Positions 1-7,921 of a stretch of DNA of 12,906 bases are shown piece after piece. The notes under the pieces were generated by a model that saw only the letters and a list, made by a program, of their open reading frames with translations, made no database searches and was not told the origin of the DNA. Position 1 is the stretch's first letter, and every line of letters begins with the position of its first letter. The DNA comes from UMGS1387 sp045577475 (GTDB taxonomy: Bacteria > Bacillota > Clostridia > Oscillospirales > CAG-382): NCBI GenBank assembly GCA_045577475.1, contig JAZNIM010000068.1:1-12906 (forward strand), read 5' to 3'. Made by a program: the position numbers and the translations under genes.

Positions 1-24
1 GTTGCCATGAATCTCAAAAAATAT

Positions 25-52
25 GCAATTCATAGGTTCGGTGGAGAATTGC
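25..52. terminator. Probable bidirectional intrinsic terminator
   Basis: GCAATTC (25-31) pairs perfectly with GAATTGC (46-52) around a 14-nt loop. On the plus strand the stem is followed by TTTTT; on the minus strand it is followed by ATATTTTTT. Both directions therefore have the stem plus T-run of an intrinsic terminator. It is the best-placed terminator for the leftward cluster, whose last gene ends at 170, and may also serve a rightward gene outside the window. The stem is AT-rich, so its strength is uncertain. Confidence 0.6.
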
Positions 53-97
53 TTTTTCTCAAATTTCCTCTTGTTTCTGTTTTTTTACATTATTTTA

Positions 98-126
98 CCC
101 CATTCCCTTTGCGGGAATGGGGTTTT
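98..126 (+). terminator. Strong hairpin, plus-strand terminator
   Basis: CCCCATTCCC (98-107) pairs over 10 bp with GGGAATGGGG (113-122) around a 5-nt loop, followed on the plus strand by TTTT. The minus-strand side has no T-run (TAAAATAATG). It most likely ends a rightward transcript entering from left of the window, against the converging leftward cluster. Confidence 0.6.
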
Positions 127-138
127 GATACAGACTGA

Positions 139-171
139 GGGCAGTCTTTTGACTGCCCGTTTGTTTTATTT
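139..171 (+). terminator. GC-rich hairpin just after the last leftward gene
   Basis: GGGCAGTC (139-146), loop TTTT, GACTGCCC (151-158) form a perfect 8-bp stem. The plus strand continues GTTTGTTTTATTT, a broken T-tract, so this looks like a plus-strand terminator. For leftward transcripts it has no T-run but would form a stable hairpin beside the stop codon at 170-172, possibly protecting the mRNA 3' end. Confidence 0.5.
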
Positions 172-2749
172 ACCTTGTAAATGATGAAACCAGAAGTGCA
201 GGCAAGCACCAAACAAGCTGGAACACAAGCATAAACAATACGCCCACCGTATTAGTTCCAAGCACCAGAATTCCTGCCGCTGAAAGCACAAGTCCGATTA
301 TCATTGATATAAGACTGAAGCCGGAATTTGTTCTGTAAATATTTCTCAGCTTATCAGCCTTGATAAAGCCTTTAAGGAAGCTGTGCACACCCGCAAGAGA
401 AATAATCGTACTGTCGGTAGTTTCGGAAACCTCAGTCATCTGAATACCCTGTGAGCCCTTATTTACAACAGCAAGGGGATAATTCGCACCCTTGAGGAAG
501 CCCTGTACAAGCTGGGTTGTTATGCAAGGGTCAAGAGTCTTGACTGCAACGCACATACCTGCATCATAGAAGGAGCGTAGCATGCCTTCAAACTCGTTGT
601 TTATACCGTACTTTATGTAGAACTTTGCTGCAACCGCACCATCAACAGCCATATACATAATGCTTCCGTTTGACTGGATAAAGGTTTCATCAACATTGTC
701 CTCTACAGGCACAAGCTCATTCAGACGCATAAAGTCAGCCTGACCAACAAGAATGTTCTTTCCGTCAATCTCAGCGTTTATACCTCCGCAGTAGAAGCTC
801 TTAATCTCTGCGTTTCCCACTGCCTCATCAATATCATGAACCGAGTTTGCAAAAACATATGAAAGCGGTCCCTTTACCACGTCAAAGATTCTTGCCATGT
901 ACAGAATAACCTTATCTATTCTGTTATTTTCAAACGTCTTAATGCTTGAAACTCTTACGCCTCTTGGAGGAAATACCTCTGTGTCATCAAATGAGATAAC
1001 GCTTGCATCATCGTAAGCATCGCAAACAGCCTCTCCGAGAAAAGCCGTCTGTGTTTCCGCCGCCTTTGCTGAAAGCTTGAAAAACGGAAGGGATGTCATA
1101 ATCAAAGCATTTACAGGCAAGGCTGTAAGCGAAACTGCCGTAAATGTAACAACACCTGCATATACATCCGAAAAACGTAAACCTGCCGCAACTGCCGCCA
1201 CAAGTGCAACACCAAGCATAATGCACGCTCTCTTAAAGCTGTGCTTTGTAGCAGCCGGTACACGCTGAAGCTTTTTAAAGAAGCCTTCAACAAAGCTGCT
1301 CTTTTCAACAGAGATGATTGTAGAATCCCCATCAAGATACTGCTCAAACGCAACCGCTTCATCAGAGGTTCTTTCAAGACAAGCACACGAAAGCTTAGGC
1401 TTTTTGGATGCCGCAATACAGAATGCACGCAAAGCAGTCTGTGCCTTGAAAAAGCTATTGAAGGAAAGCATCAGCAGCGAAACACATCCGATTGAGCAAA
1501 ATGAGCGAAGTGAAGGATCATTTCCTACCAAAAGTGAAGAAACAATCGTGTGAAGTGTACATACAATACACGCAACTGCCGTAAATGCTTCGGCAGACGA
1601 TTTCGACGGTCTGAGTCCCTTGAACGCACGCTTCATTCCGTCAAAGTTGAAAATAATTGCAACAAACATAATCTGAAGCATGGTCATAGCGTATGTAACA
1701 CCGAATTTTCCCGCTTCAAGAAATGCGGGATTGGGAAGCTTTGTTACAGCCGCAATTTCAAAATAAATACAAGCTACTGCCGCAACAAGTGTGAGAAGAA
1801 TACTTACAACGGAGCCCATCGCCTTTTTCCTGAGCATCAACAATATATCCGTATCCTGCTCCTTGGAGGTATATTCATACTCCACGTCATCCTCGGCATA
1901 CATATCCTCATATTTTCTGAGATACTCCTCAGCATCCGCCTCTTGTGTTCCCAGTGCTTCAAACAGGTGCTTTTCTTCGCTATCCGTGCTTTCCGCAGGC
2001 ACCTCGTCCGGAGCCTCTTCCAGCACGCCCTCCTGAGCCTGCTGTTCATTTACAGCCGCCATTGCCGCTTCCTGCTGTGCTCTTTCATTTTCAGCCTTCA
2101 TTTCAATTGCCTGCTCAATGCCCGAAAGGTCGATATCCTCGCTTAAAAGTTCTTCGCCTGTGGGAGCATTTGTGGTAAATGCAGCACTGTCATTAACAGC
2201 CGCACTGTGAAGTGTTTCACCCGAAGCATCGTCAGAAAGAAGAAGCATATCGTCATTGGAAACCACGCCGCGTTTTTTCTTTTTCTTCTTCATCTTTTTT
2301 TCGTACTCAGCCTCGTCGTCCTCAGGCGGAACTTCTTCAAAGGTCTGCACTTCTTCAAACGGCAGACCGTTATCGGAAAACTCCACGTTTGCAAGGTTGC
2401 AAAGCTGCTGTACCTTATCCTCTATATCATCTGCATGATTTGCGTTATAGTACTCCTTTGCACTGCTTTCTATATCGGAAACAGTAAGCTCATCGTGGCT
2501 TATTTCGGGTGCCTTCTGCTTATCCTTTGCAAATGTAAAAATCGCAGTATCGCCGTGGCTGTCGGAGCCTGTCTTTTCGGGAGCGGATGAATCAACATTG
2601 ATTTGCTCCTTTTCTACCACCATTGCCTCGGTAAACACCTCGTCGCCTTCAAAAAGGTTTGCCTGATTTTCCAGTACTTCGGAGATTTTTTCTTCCTCAT
2701 TCGGAACAAGCTCGTCTTTATTTTCAAGACGTTCTTTATTTTCCTGCAT
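170..2749 (-). CDS. Large acidic membrane protein resembling a degenerate P1B-type ATPase
   Basis: The protein has 859 residues, starts ATG after an AGGAGG site, and lies 16 bp after rlmB. Residues 1-300 are soluble, very rich in Glu/Asp/Ala, with one polybasic run at 151-160. About eight membrane segments follow (near 312-332, 350-370, 386-408, 416-434, 508-524, 528-552, 809-829, 833-855). The order of parts from 480 onward matches heavy-metal P-type ATPases: a helix pair with Pro545 where CPC usually sits, VISFDDTEV (584-592) where VVFDKTGT sits, GPLS (627-630) in place of the HP motif, AEIDGKNILVGQ (659-670) as in the nucleotide domain, and KTLDP (737-741) in place of LTGDN. The TGE motif of the actuator domain and the GDGxND loop are absent. 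By inference the protein cannot pump ions as the family does; a regulatory or scaffold role is possible. Fold assignment is by eye; function is unknown. Confidence 0.75.
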   Translation of the reverse strand: MQENKERLENKDELVPNEEEKISEVLENQANLFEGDEVFTEAMVVEKEQINVDSSAPEKTGSDSHGDTAIFTFAKDKQKAPEISHDELTVSDIESSAKEYYNANHADDIEDKVQQLCNLANVEFSDNGLPFEEVQTFEEVPPEDDEAEYEKKMKKKKKKRGVVSNDDMLLLSDDASGETLHSAAVNDSAAFTTNAPTGEELLSEDIDLSGIEQAIEMKAENERAQQEAAMAAVNEQQAQEGVLEEAPDEVPAESTDSEEKHLFEALGTQEADAEEYLRKYEDMYAEDDVEYEYTSKEQDTDILLMLRKKAMGSVVSILLTLVAAVACIYFEIAAVTKLPNPAFLEAGKFGVTYAMTMLQIMFVAIIFNFDGMKRAFKGLRPSKSSAEAFTAVACIVCTLHTIVSSLLVGNDPSLRSFCSIGCVSLLMLSFNSFFKAQTALRAFCIAASKKPKLSCACLERTSDEAVAFEQYLDGDSTIISVEKSSFVEGFFKKLQRVPAATKHSFKRACIMLGVALVAAVAAGLRFSDVYAGVVTFTAVSLTALPVNALIMTSLPFFKLSAKAAETQTAFLGEAVCDAYDDASVISFDDTEVFPPRGVRVSSIKTFENNRIDKVILYMARIFDVVKGPLSYVFANSVHDIDEAVGNAEIKSFYCGGINAEIDGKNILVGQADFMRLNELVPVEDNVDETFIQSNGSIMYMAVDGAVAAKFYIKYGINNEFEGMLRSFYDAGMCVAVKTLDPCITTQLVQGFLKGANYPLAVVNKGSQGIQMTEVSETTDSTIISLAGVHSFLKGFIKADKLRNIYRTNSGFSLISMIIGLVLSAAGILVLGTNTVGVLFMLVFQLVWCLPALLVSSFTR

Positions 2750-2765
2750 TCAAATTTACCTCCTC

Positions 2766-3638
2766 TTATTTATATCCTCTCTGCTTGATTGCTTCATACA
2801 GAAGCACCGCAGAAGCTGTTGACACATTAAGTGAATTAACCTTGCCTCTCATGGGAAGCGACGCAACATAGTCGCAGTTCTTTCTGACAAGCTCGGAAAC
2901 GCCGTTTTCTTCGCTGCCGAGAACTATTGCACAGGGCACCGTATAATCAATTCCCGTGTAATCCTCTCCGTCAGCCTCCGCCGCAACAATCCAAAGTCCG
3001 TATTCCTTGAGCTTTTTGATTGTATCCGTAATATTTGTACACTTTACCGCCGCAAGATGCTCCACTGCTCCCGCACTTGCCTTTGCAACGGCAGGAGTAA
3101 TGCATGCACTGCGTCTTTTGGGAATAATAATTCCGTGAGCACCCGCACCCTCGGCACATCTTATTATAGCACCCAGATTATGGGGGTCAGAGATATTATC
3201 GGCAATTACTATAAGCGGCTTTTCGCCTCTTTCCCTTGCAATTTCAAGAACATCCTCAATTTCCACATATTCCTTTTCAGAGGCGATTGCAACAATTCCC
3301 TGATGCTGTTCAAAGCCGCAAAGTCTGTCAAGCTTTGCCTTATCCGTTTCGATAAGGGGAATACCTCTTTCAAGTGCCATTGCCGCAAGAACGGTGATTG
3401 AGCCTTCCCTCTCACCCTCACGGACATATATTTTTTCAATAGCTCTGCCTGATTTCAAAAGCTCTCTGACGGCGTTTCTTCCGGGGATTGAGCCATTGGA
3501 AAGTTCCTCATCAAAATCCTCTCTGCCCTTGCCGTCATTATATCTTTTATTCTTGTCAAAGCCTTGCTTTTTCGTTCCTTTTCCAAATGAAGAAGAACCC
3601 TGTTTATTCTTAAACTTATTATCGAATTTTTTATTCAT
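2766..3638 (-). CDS. rlmB: 23S rRNA (guanosine-2'-O)-methyltransferase, RlmB/TrmH (SpoU) family
   Basis: This 290-residue SpoU-class enzyme transfers methyl from S-adenosylmethionine to a ribose 2'-OH, in the family at G2251 of 23S rRNA. All three knot motifs are present: DPHNLGAIIR (151-160, Asn154 and the catalytic Arg160), IVLGSEENGV (238-247), and LPMRGKVNSLNVSTASAVLL (261-280). Residues 50-125, beginning IPGRNAVRELL, form the usual N-terminal RNA-binding domain. Residues 1-45 are an extra Lys/Gly/Asn/Asp-rich disordered tail that E. coli RlmB lacks and that probably binds RNA. The ATG has an AAAGGT site. A promoter lies directly upstream at 3679-3707, so rlmB and the next gene may be transcribed apart from the division genes. 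The exact target nucleotide cannot be read from sequence; other SpoU enzymes modify different sites. Confidence 0.9.
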   Translation of the reverse strand: MNKKFDNKFKNKQGSSSFGKGTKKQGFDKNKRYNDGKGREDFDEELSNGSIPGRNAVRELLKSGRAIEKIYVREGEREGSITVLAAMALERGIPLIETDKAKLDRLCGFEQHQGIVAIASEKEYVEIEDVLEIARERGEKPLIVIADNISDPHNLGAIIRCAEGAGAHGIIIPKRRSACITPAVAKASAGAVEHLAAVKCTNITDTIKKLKEYGLWIVAAEADGEDYTGIDYTVPCAIVLGSEENGVSELVRKNCDYVASLPMRGKVNSLNVSTASAVLLYEAIKQRGYK

Positions 3639-3678
3639 ACAGCTTACCTTTTCACAAACACAAATCTACGTTTCATAT

Positions 3679-3707
3679 ATTATACCACAACAATTGCATT
3701 TTGTACA
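3679..3707 (-). promoter_or_regulatory. Internal sigma-A promoter for rlmB
   Basis: On the minus strand TGTACA (-35, 4 of 6 matches) is followed after 17 nt by TATAAT (-10), which carries a TGG extension and so forms an extended -10 element. It sits about 40 nt upstream of the rlmB ATG in the largest intergenic gap of the cluster. It would give rlmB and the P-type-like gene transcription independent of the ftsEX part. Confidence 0.7.
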
Positions 3708-3729
3708 GAGGATTTTGATGAAAAATGCA
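3695..3729. repeat. Inverted repeat over the rlmB promoter -35
   Basis: TGCATTTT (3695-3702) and AAAATGCA (3722-3729) are a perfect 8-bp inverted repeat with a 19-nt spacer. One arm lies in the promoter spacer and reaches the -35 hexamer. It could be an operator or an RNA hairpin at the 3' end of the S41 transcript; it has no T-run typical of a terminator. Confidence 0.4.
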
Positions 3730-3748
3730 TTAACTTGAAAAAAACTTA

Positions 3749-4978
3749 TCAATATGTAATATTTTCCACCTTAACACCCTTCAGGTAATTAATTGCCTCC
3801 TGAAGCTGTGCATCCTCACTTTTATCAATGCTTGTGAAATTCATTGCCGCCTCATCCGAAAGATTGACAGCAATATCCGGTGTCAATCCCGTCTTATCAA
3901 AGCTTTCACCGTCAGGCATTACGTATGCCGAGGTTGAAAAGCACACCGCACCTCCGTCGGGAAGTGTGAAAACAGACTGTCTTGAAGCCTTTCCGTAGGT
4001 GGTGTTTCCCACAAGCTTTGCATCCGAAAGTTTTCTCATTGCCGCCGCAAACACCTCTGCCTCGCAGATAGTCCCCTTATTGACAAGCACTGCAACAGGA
4101 TACGGGGACTCATTGACATCGGAATTCACCGAGTTTGTTGTTCCCGCCCTATCCATTACAGACACAAGCGTTCCGGAGGGCAGCAAAAAGTCAAGAATTG
4201 AAGTTACCGTTTCAAGATTTCCGCCGCAATTATTACGCACGTCAACCACAAACTTTTCACATCCCGATGCAATAAGTGTTTCCATTGCATGGACAAATTC
4301 TTCTTTTCCGCCTTCTTCAAAGCCTATAATTGTAATAAGACCTATACTATTTCCAAGTCTTTCATAGGCTATGCTTTCTGTCTTAACCATGCTCTTTGAT
4401 ATAAAAGTGCTTACTGCTTCGCCATTTTTCTTTTTAAAGGTAACAGCGATACTGTCGTCGGTTTTGCCGTATCCAAGCTCTAACACAGCACCGTAAAATC
4501 CGTAGCTTTTCACGTGCACTCCGTTTATATGAGTGATAATATTACCGGGAACAATTCCTGCCTGCTGTGCAGGAGAATCCTTGTACACATTAATAACATA
4601 AAGACCGTCAAGTGTAGAATCATACAAAATATTTACACCTATTCCCACAGCGGTGCTTGCGGTGGTACTCTTTATATAATCCTGATACTGTTTTTTATTC
4701 ATGTACATTGCATATTTATCGTCAAGTCCTGAAACGTACCCCTTCATAATACCGTCAACAAGCGTGTTTTCGTTGACATTATAGAGATAGCTTGATGAAA
4801 CAGAGTCATTGAGTGCCGAAATATTATCGCTTATTCTTGTTGCATCCGTTCTTATCATTGCATCAACATTTTCACGCCACATCCTGTCTGTTTTATGGTA
4901 TGTTATCTGGAACGTAAAAAAGCATGCTGCCACCGCAACAAACAAAAACGCAGAAAAAAGCGTTGAATTCTTCTTCAC
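3749..4978 (-). CDS. PDZ-containing S41 (C-terminal processing type) peptidase with Cys at the nucleophile position
   Basis: I use a GTG start at 4976-4978 because AAGGAG lies 7 nt upstream and the protein then begins MKKNSTLF, a normal start for a signal anchor. A start at 4996 would put that ribosome site inside the gene. The product has 409 residues: a membrane anchor at about 5-26, an N-terminal region with GLDDKYAMYM (84-93), a PDZ domain at about 109-190, and the S41 core. DVRNNCGG (246-253) matches the family DxRxNxGG. In the catalytic stretch the family pattern SASxSE reads TICEAE, so the nucleophile Ser is Cys305; the Lys partner Lys330 in YGKAS is kept 25 residues later, the same spacing as Ser452/Lys477 of E. 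coli Prc. It lies after the M23 gene and probably acts on envelope proteins outside the membrane. The stop is TGA followed at once by in-frame TAA. It may be a working Cys variant or an inactive binder. Confidence 0.88.
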   Translation of the reverse strand: MKKNSTLFSAFLFVAVAACFFTFQITYHKTDRMWRENVDAMIRTDATRISDNISALNDSVSSSYLYNVNENTLVDGIMKGYVSGLDDKYAMYMNKKQYQDYIKSTTASTAVGIGVNILYDSTLDGLYVINVYKDSPAQQAGIVPGNIITHINGVHVKSYGFYGAVLELGYGKTDDSIAVTFKKKNGEAVSTFISKSMVKTESIAYERLGNSIGLITIIGFEEGGKEEFVHAMETLIASGCEKFVVDVRNNCGGNLETVTSILDFLLPSGTLVSVMDRAGTTNSVNSDVNESPYPVAVLVNKGTICEAEVFAAAMRKLSDAKLVGNTTYGKASRQSVFTLPDGGAVCFSTSAYVMPDGESFDKTGLTPDIAVNLSDEAAMNFTSIDKSEDAQLQEAINYLKGVKVENITY

Positions 4979-5025
4979 ATCATCACTCCTTATCACAAAA
5001 AAGCCTTATGTTTATAAACAAACAC

Positions 5026-5049
5026 ACGGCGGACAGAAAAAGCCGCCGT
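5026..5049 (-). other. Intercistronic hairpin between the M23 and S41 genes
   Basis: On the minus strand ACGGCGG and CCGCCGT form a 7-bp GC-rich stem with a 10-nt loop, followed by GTGTTTGTTTAT, a broken T-tract. It starts 15 nt after the M23 stop codon. It could be a partial terminator lowering expression of the S41 gene, or a 3' stabiliser. The palindrome TGTTTATAAACA (5009-5020) lies between it and the S41 ribosome site. Confidence 0.5.
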
Positions 5050-5064
5050 AATGTTTTATGCCGA

Positions 5065-6291
5065 TTATACTCCGCTGAGGTAGCCTCTCGGATTTACAGC
5101 AACACCGTTTTTGTATACTGTAAAGTGCAGGTGATTTCCCGTAGACCAGCCTGTTGAGCCTACAAGTGCAATGGTTTCGCCACGTTTCACGGTTTGTCCG
5201 GTGCTTACAAGTCTTGCACTGCAATGTGCATACAGGGTAACAAAGCCGTTTCCGTGGTTAATCTGAACAACATTTCCCCAGGAGGAGGAATATCTTGAAT
5301 CAATAACGGTTCCGTCCGCACCTGCAAATATGGGAGTTCCGTAGGGTGCAGCCATATCAAGACCGTTATGGCTTTCAGGTTTTCCCGTAATGGGGCTTAT
5401 GCGGTATGTAAACTCAGATGAAATATGATAGTTCTTAGTAGGAATACAGAACATACCGTTTCCGTCATCCGTGGTTGAAGAACCGGGATATCCCTGAGGT
5501 GTCTGGGACTGAGGGGGTTGCTGTTCGTTCAGCTTTTTGATATCCGCCTCAATCTTTTCAATTTCCGCCTTTTTATCGGCAAGCTTCTGCTCGTTGGTTT
5601 CAACATTAGCCTGAAGCTCAGCCTTACGTGCCGCTACATCGGCGGAACGTGTTTCAAGAGTTGCAAGAATATTTGTCTGTTGTGTTTCAAAGTCACCCAG
5701 TTTTGTCATTGATTCCTCAAGCTGAGCATTTGCCTCATCAAGACTTGCGATTGTTCCGGCAAGATTTGAAAGCACATTGTCATTTGCCTGGAAATGATAT
5801 GCAAGCATATCCGTTCTTGAAAGAAAATCGCCCAAATCCTCCGAGCCGAAAATCATTTCAAAATAAGTATCATCGCCGTGCATGTACGCCATTCTCAGCA
5901 TACTGTCAAAGGCATCAAGCTCATCTTCCTTCTGCTGTTCAAGCTTCTGCTTTTCAAGCTGAGTTTCCTGAGAAACCGCAAGCCATTCATTATAAAGCTG
6001 AGTGATAACATAGCTTTGTGCGGTAAGAATTGACATTTCTTCTTCAAGAGAAACGATTTCCGATTCTATGGAAGAAATTTCGCCTTTATCCGCATCTATC
6101 TGTCCCTGGATGTCCGTCTGTTCACCCTTCATGGTTTCAAGCTTTGTTTCAAGCTCATATATTGCCTTATCTCTGTCTGCCGTATTAGCTATAACCTTTG
6201 CGGAATCAAACACCATTTTACCTACAACCGCAAAGCTGATTACCGTCAGTGCACACAGAAACATAAATATACGTTTTGTTGTTCGTGTCAT
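5065..6291 (-). CDS. EnvC/PcsB-like coiled-coil M23 peptidase
   Basis: I chose the ATG at 6289-6291 (408 residues, MTRTTKRIFMFLCALT); an in-frame TTG at 6321 has no good ribosome site, and AAGGGGG lies about 14 nt upstream of the ATG. A signal anchor (about 6-28) is followed by long Glu/Lys/Gln-rich coiled coils (about 35-125 and 180-255), a Pro/Gln linker (about 257-275), and a C-terminal LytM/M23 domain. Zinc ligands are intact: HNGLD (His308, Asp312) and HLHF (His387, His389), with the helper His356 in YAHC. Known relatives next to ftsEX (EnvC, PcsB, CwlO-type proteins) are held inactive by coiled coils until FtsEX engages them; here the domain keeps its metal site, so direct peptide cleavage of cell wall is expected, unlike EnvC, which only activates amidases. 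It lies 42 bp after ftsX. Role at division is inferred from context. Confidence 0.88.
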   Translation of the reverse strand: MTRTTKRIFMFLCALTVISFAVVGKMVFDSAKVIANTADRDKAIYELETKLETMKGEQTDIQGQIDADKGEISSIESEIVSLEEEMSILTAQSYVITQLYNEWLAVSQETQLEKQKLEQQKEDELDAFDSMLRMAYMHGDDTYFEMIFGSEDLGDFLSRTDMLAYHFQANDNVLSNLAGTIASLDEANAQLEESMTKLGDFETQQTNILATLETRSADVAARKAELQANVETNEQKLADKKAEIEKIEADIKKLNEQQPPQSQTPQGYPGSSTTDDGNGMFCIPTKNYHISSEFTYRISPITGKPESHNGLDMAAPYGTPIFAGADGTVIDSRYSSSWGNVVQINHGNGFVTLYAHCSARLVSTGQTVKRGETIALVGSTGWSTGNHLHFTVYKNGVAVNPRGYLSGV

Positions 6292-6333
6292 TATGTAAGA
6301 ACAATCCCCCTTCTTTAGCAATGCTTGGATATT

Positions 6334-7230
6334 TTATACCTTCATATACTTTCTGATAGAGATGGCTCCGCCAAACACGCCTATAAACAGTCCTGCTCCG
6401 AAGAATATAATAAGGAACAGACCGTTGAGTTCAGAAAACGGAATAATTGATATTACGTTATATTCCAATGACAGTTTTTCAACAAGGAAGGTATAGATAT
6501 ACCACTGAAGACCGTAACCGATTGCCGAAGAAATAAGTGAAATAATAACACACTCAACAACAAAGGGCATGGTTATGTAAAACTTTGTTGCACCGATATA
6601 TCTCATTATACTGATTTCAAGCTCTCTTGCATGGAATGTAAGCTTGATTGTATTTGAAATAACAAACAGCGAAACAATTATGAGAAGTGCCATAAGCCAA
6701 CTGCAGCCGATGGTAATAACATTCTTGAACTTTTCGATATTCTGTGCTATTTCTCTGCTGTTTCTTATATGCTGGATACCTTCAATTTTTTCAAGCTGGT
6801 ATTCAAGCGCATCAAGCTTTCCTACCGATTCATATTCAATTCTGAAAGCATCCGGCAGAGGATTTGCTCTTTCTGTATTGTACATATCGAATAAAAATGC
6901 ATATTCTTCGCCGTACTCTGCCTTTTCGTTTTCAAGAGCCTCCTCTTTGGAAACAAAAACAACGTTGGAAACATTATCAAGCTCCCAGATAGCAACCTCT
7001 GCATTTTCTATAACGGCATCATCCGCTTCAAGCTCCATATAGCAAACAAGCTCGTTAAAGTCATCCATCTTATCAAGATTATAGTTTACGTTTTTAATAA
7101 GGGTTGTAAAAATGCCTATCAGAAGAAGGCTTGAAAAGAGAACCAGAATGGAAGCAACGCTCATAAGACCGTTTCTTACAACGCCTTTACCGCCCTCCTT
7201 TAAGAAGGTGAAAATTCTGAACTTACTCAT
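6334..7230 (-). CDS. ftsX: Cell-division ABC transporter-like membrane protein FtsX
   Basis: This 298-residue protein has the FtsX layout: a short cytoplasmic N-terminus, TM1 (about 21-43), an extracellular domain (about 45-165) containing NPLPDAF, and three C-terminal TMs (about 172-193, 219-245, 268-290). ISNTIKLTFHARELEISIMR (191-210) followed by YIGAT is the family signature between TM2 and TM3. The ATG overlaps the end of ftsE by 8 bp and its AGGAGG site lies inside ftsE, so the two are translationally coupled. In known systems FtsX passes ATP-driven motion of FtsE across the membrane to a coiled-coil hydrolase or activator; the next gene encodes such a protein. Confidence 0.94.
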   Translation of the reverse strand: MSKFRIFTFLKEGGKGVVRNGLMSVASILVLFSSLLLIGIFTTLIKNVNYNLDKMDDFNELVCYMELEADDAVIENAEVAIWELDNVSNVVFVSKEEALENEKAEYGEEYAFLFDMYNTERANPLPDAFRIEYESVGKLDALEYQLEKIEGIQHIRNSREIAQNIEKFKNVITIGCSWLMALLIIVSLFVISNTIKLTFHARELEISIMRYIGATKFYITMPFVVECVIISLISSAIGYGLQWYIYTFLVEKLSLEYNVISIIPFSELNGLFLIIFFGAGLFIGVFGGAISIRKYMKV

Positions 7231-7906
7231 CGAACATACCTCCTATTCTGTCGCTGGCAATTTCTCCGTCCTTAATTGTAATAACTCTCTTTCTGTAGCG
7301 GTCAACAAGGCTCTGCTCGTGAGTTACCACAATTACGGTCTTTCCAAGCTTTTCGTTGAGCTTTATGAGAAGCTCCATAATCTCAACACTCATTTCAGGG
7401 TCGATATTACCCGTAGGTTCATCGGCAATAATGATTTCGGGATTATTTACAAGTGCTCTTGCAAGGGCAACTCTCTGCTGCTCACCGCCTGAAAGCTGTG
7501 TGGGAAACGATTTCATTTTATCGTAAAGTCCAACCTGTTCAAGGAAAAACGGAACTCTCTTTTTAATGGTGCTTGAGGGTGCACCGATTACCTGCATTGC
7601 GAAAGCAACGTTTTCATATACTGTCTTTTTGGGAAACAGTCTGAAGTCCTGGAACACGACGCCCATTTCACGGCGCAGAAAAGGCACCTTACCGCTTCTC
7701 ATTTTATCAAGACGGAAGTTGTTGATTACAATTCTTCCTTCAGTTACTTTTTCTTCTCTGAGAAGAAGCTTTGTAAGGGTAGTTTTACCCGAGCCTGACG
7801 GACCCACTATAAAAACAAACTCGCCGTCTTCAATATACAAGTCCACATTTTTCAGGACAAAGTCCTTGTTGTTATATGTCTTGGACACATTCTTAAATTC
7901 AATCAT
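7223..7906 (-). CDS. ftsE: Cell-division ATP-binding protein FtsE
   Basis: This is a 227-residue ABC ATPase of normal FtsE length. Visible motifs are Walker A GPSGSGKT (35-42), the Q-loop Gln86 in VVFQDFRLF, the signature LSGGE (138-142), Walker B IIIADEP (158-164) and the switch His196. VFQDFRLFPKKTVYENVAFA is typical of FtsE. Start ATG with AGGAG 6 nt upstream; it begins 15 bp after the regulator gene. FtsE binds FtsX on the cytoplasmic side and, in the family, powers control of peptidoglycan hydrolysis rather than solute transport. Confidence 0.95.
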   Translation of the reverse strand: MIEFKNVSKTYNNKDFVLKNVDLYIEDGEFVFIVGPSGSGKTTLTKLLLREEKVTEGRIVINNFRLDKMRSGKVPFLRREMGVVFQDFRLFPKKTVYENVAFAMQVIGAPSSTIKKRVPFFLEQVGLYDKMKSFPTQLSGGEQQRVALARALVNNPEIIIADEPTGNIDPEMSVEIMELLIKLNEKLGKTVIVVTHEQSLVDRYRKRVITIKDGEIASDRIGGMFDE

Positions 7907-7921
7907 AGTATACTCCTGTAG

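Noticed and set aside
1..169. A possible tRNA or small RNA gene at the left edge, prompted by the GGTTCG string
   Set aside because: No cloverleaf can be drawn; the stretch is explained by three terminator-type hairpins.
1550..2146. A 198-codon open frame on the opposite strand of the P-type-like gene, and several shorter ones over 1000-2800
   Set aside because: They lie antisense to a long well-supported gene with matching family features, have no recognisable domains, and follow from the Ala/Glu-rich codon pattern of the sense gene.
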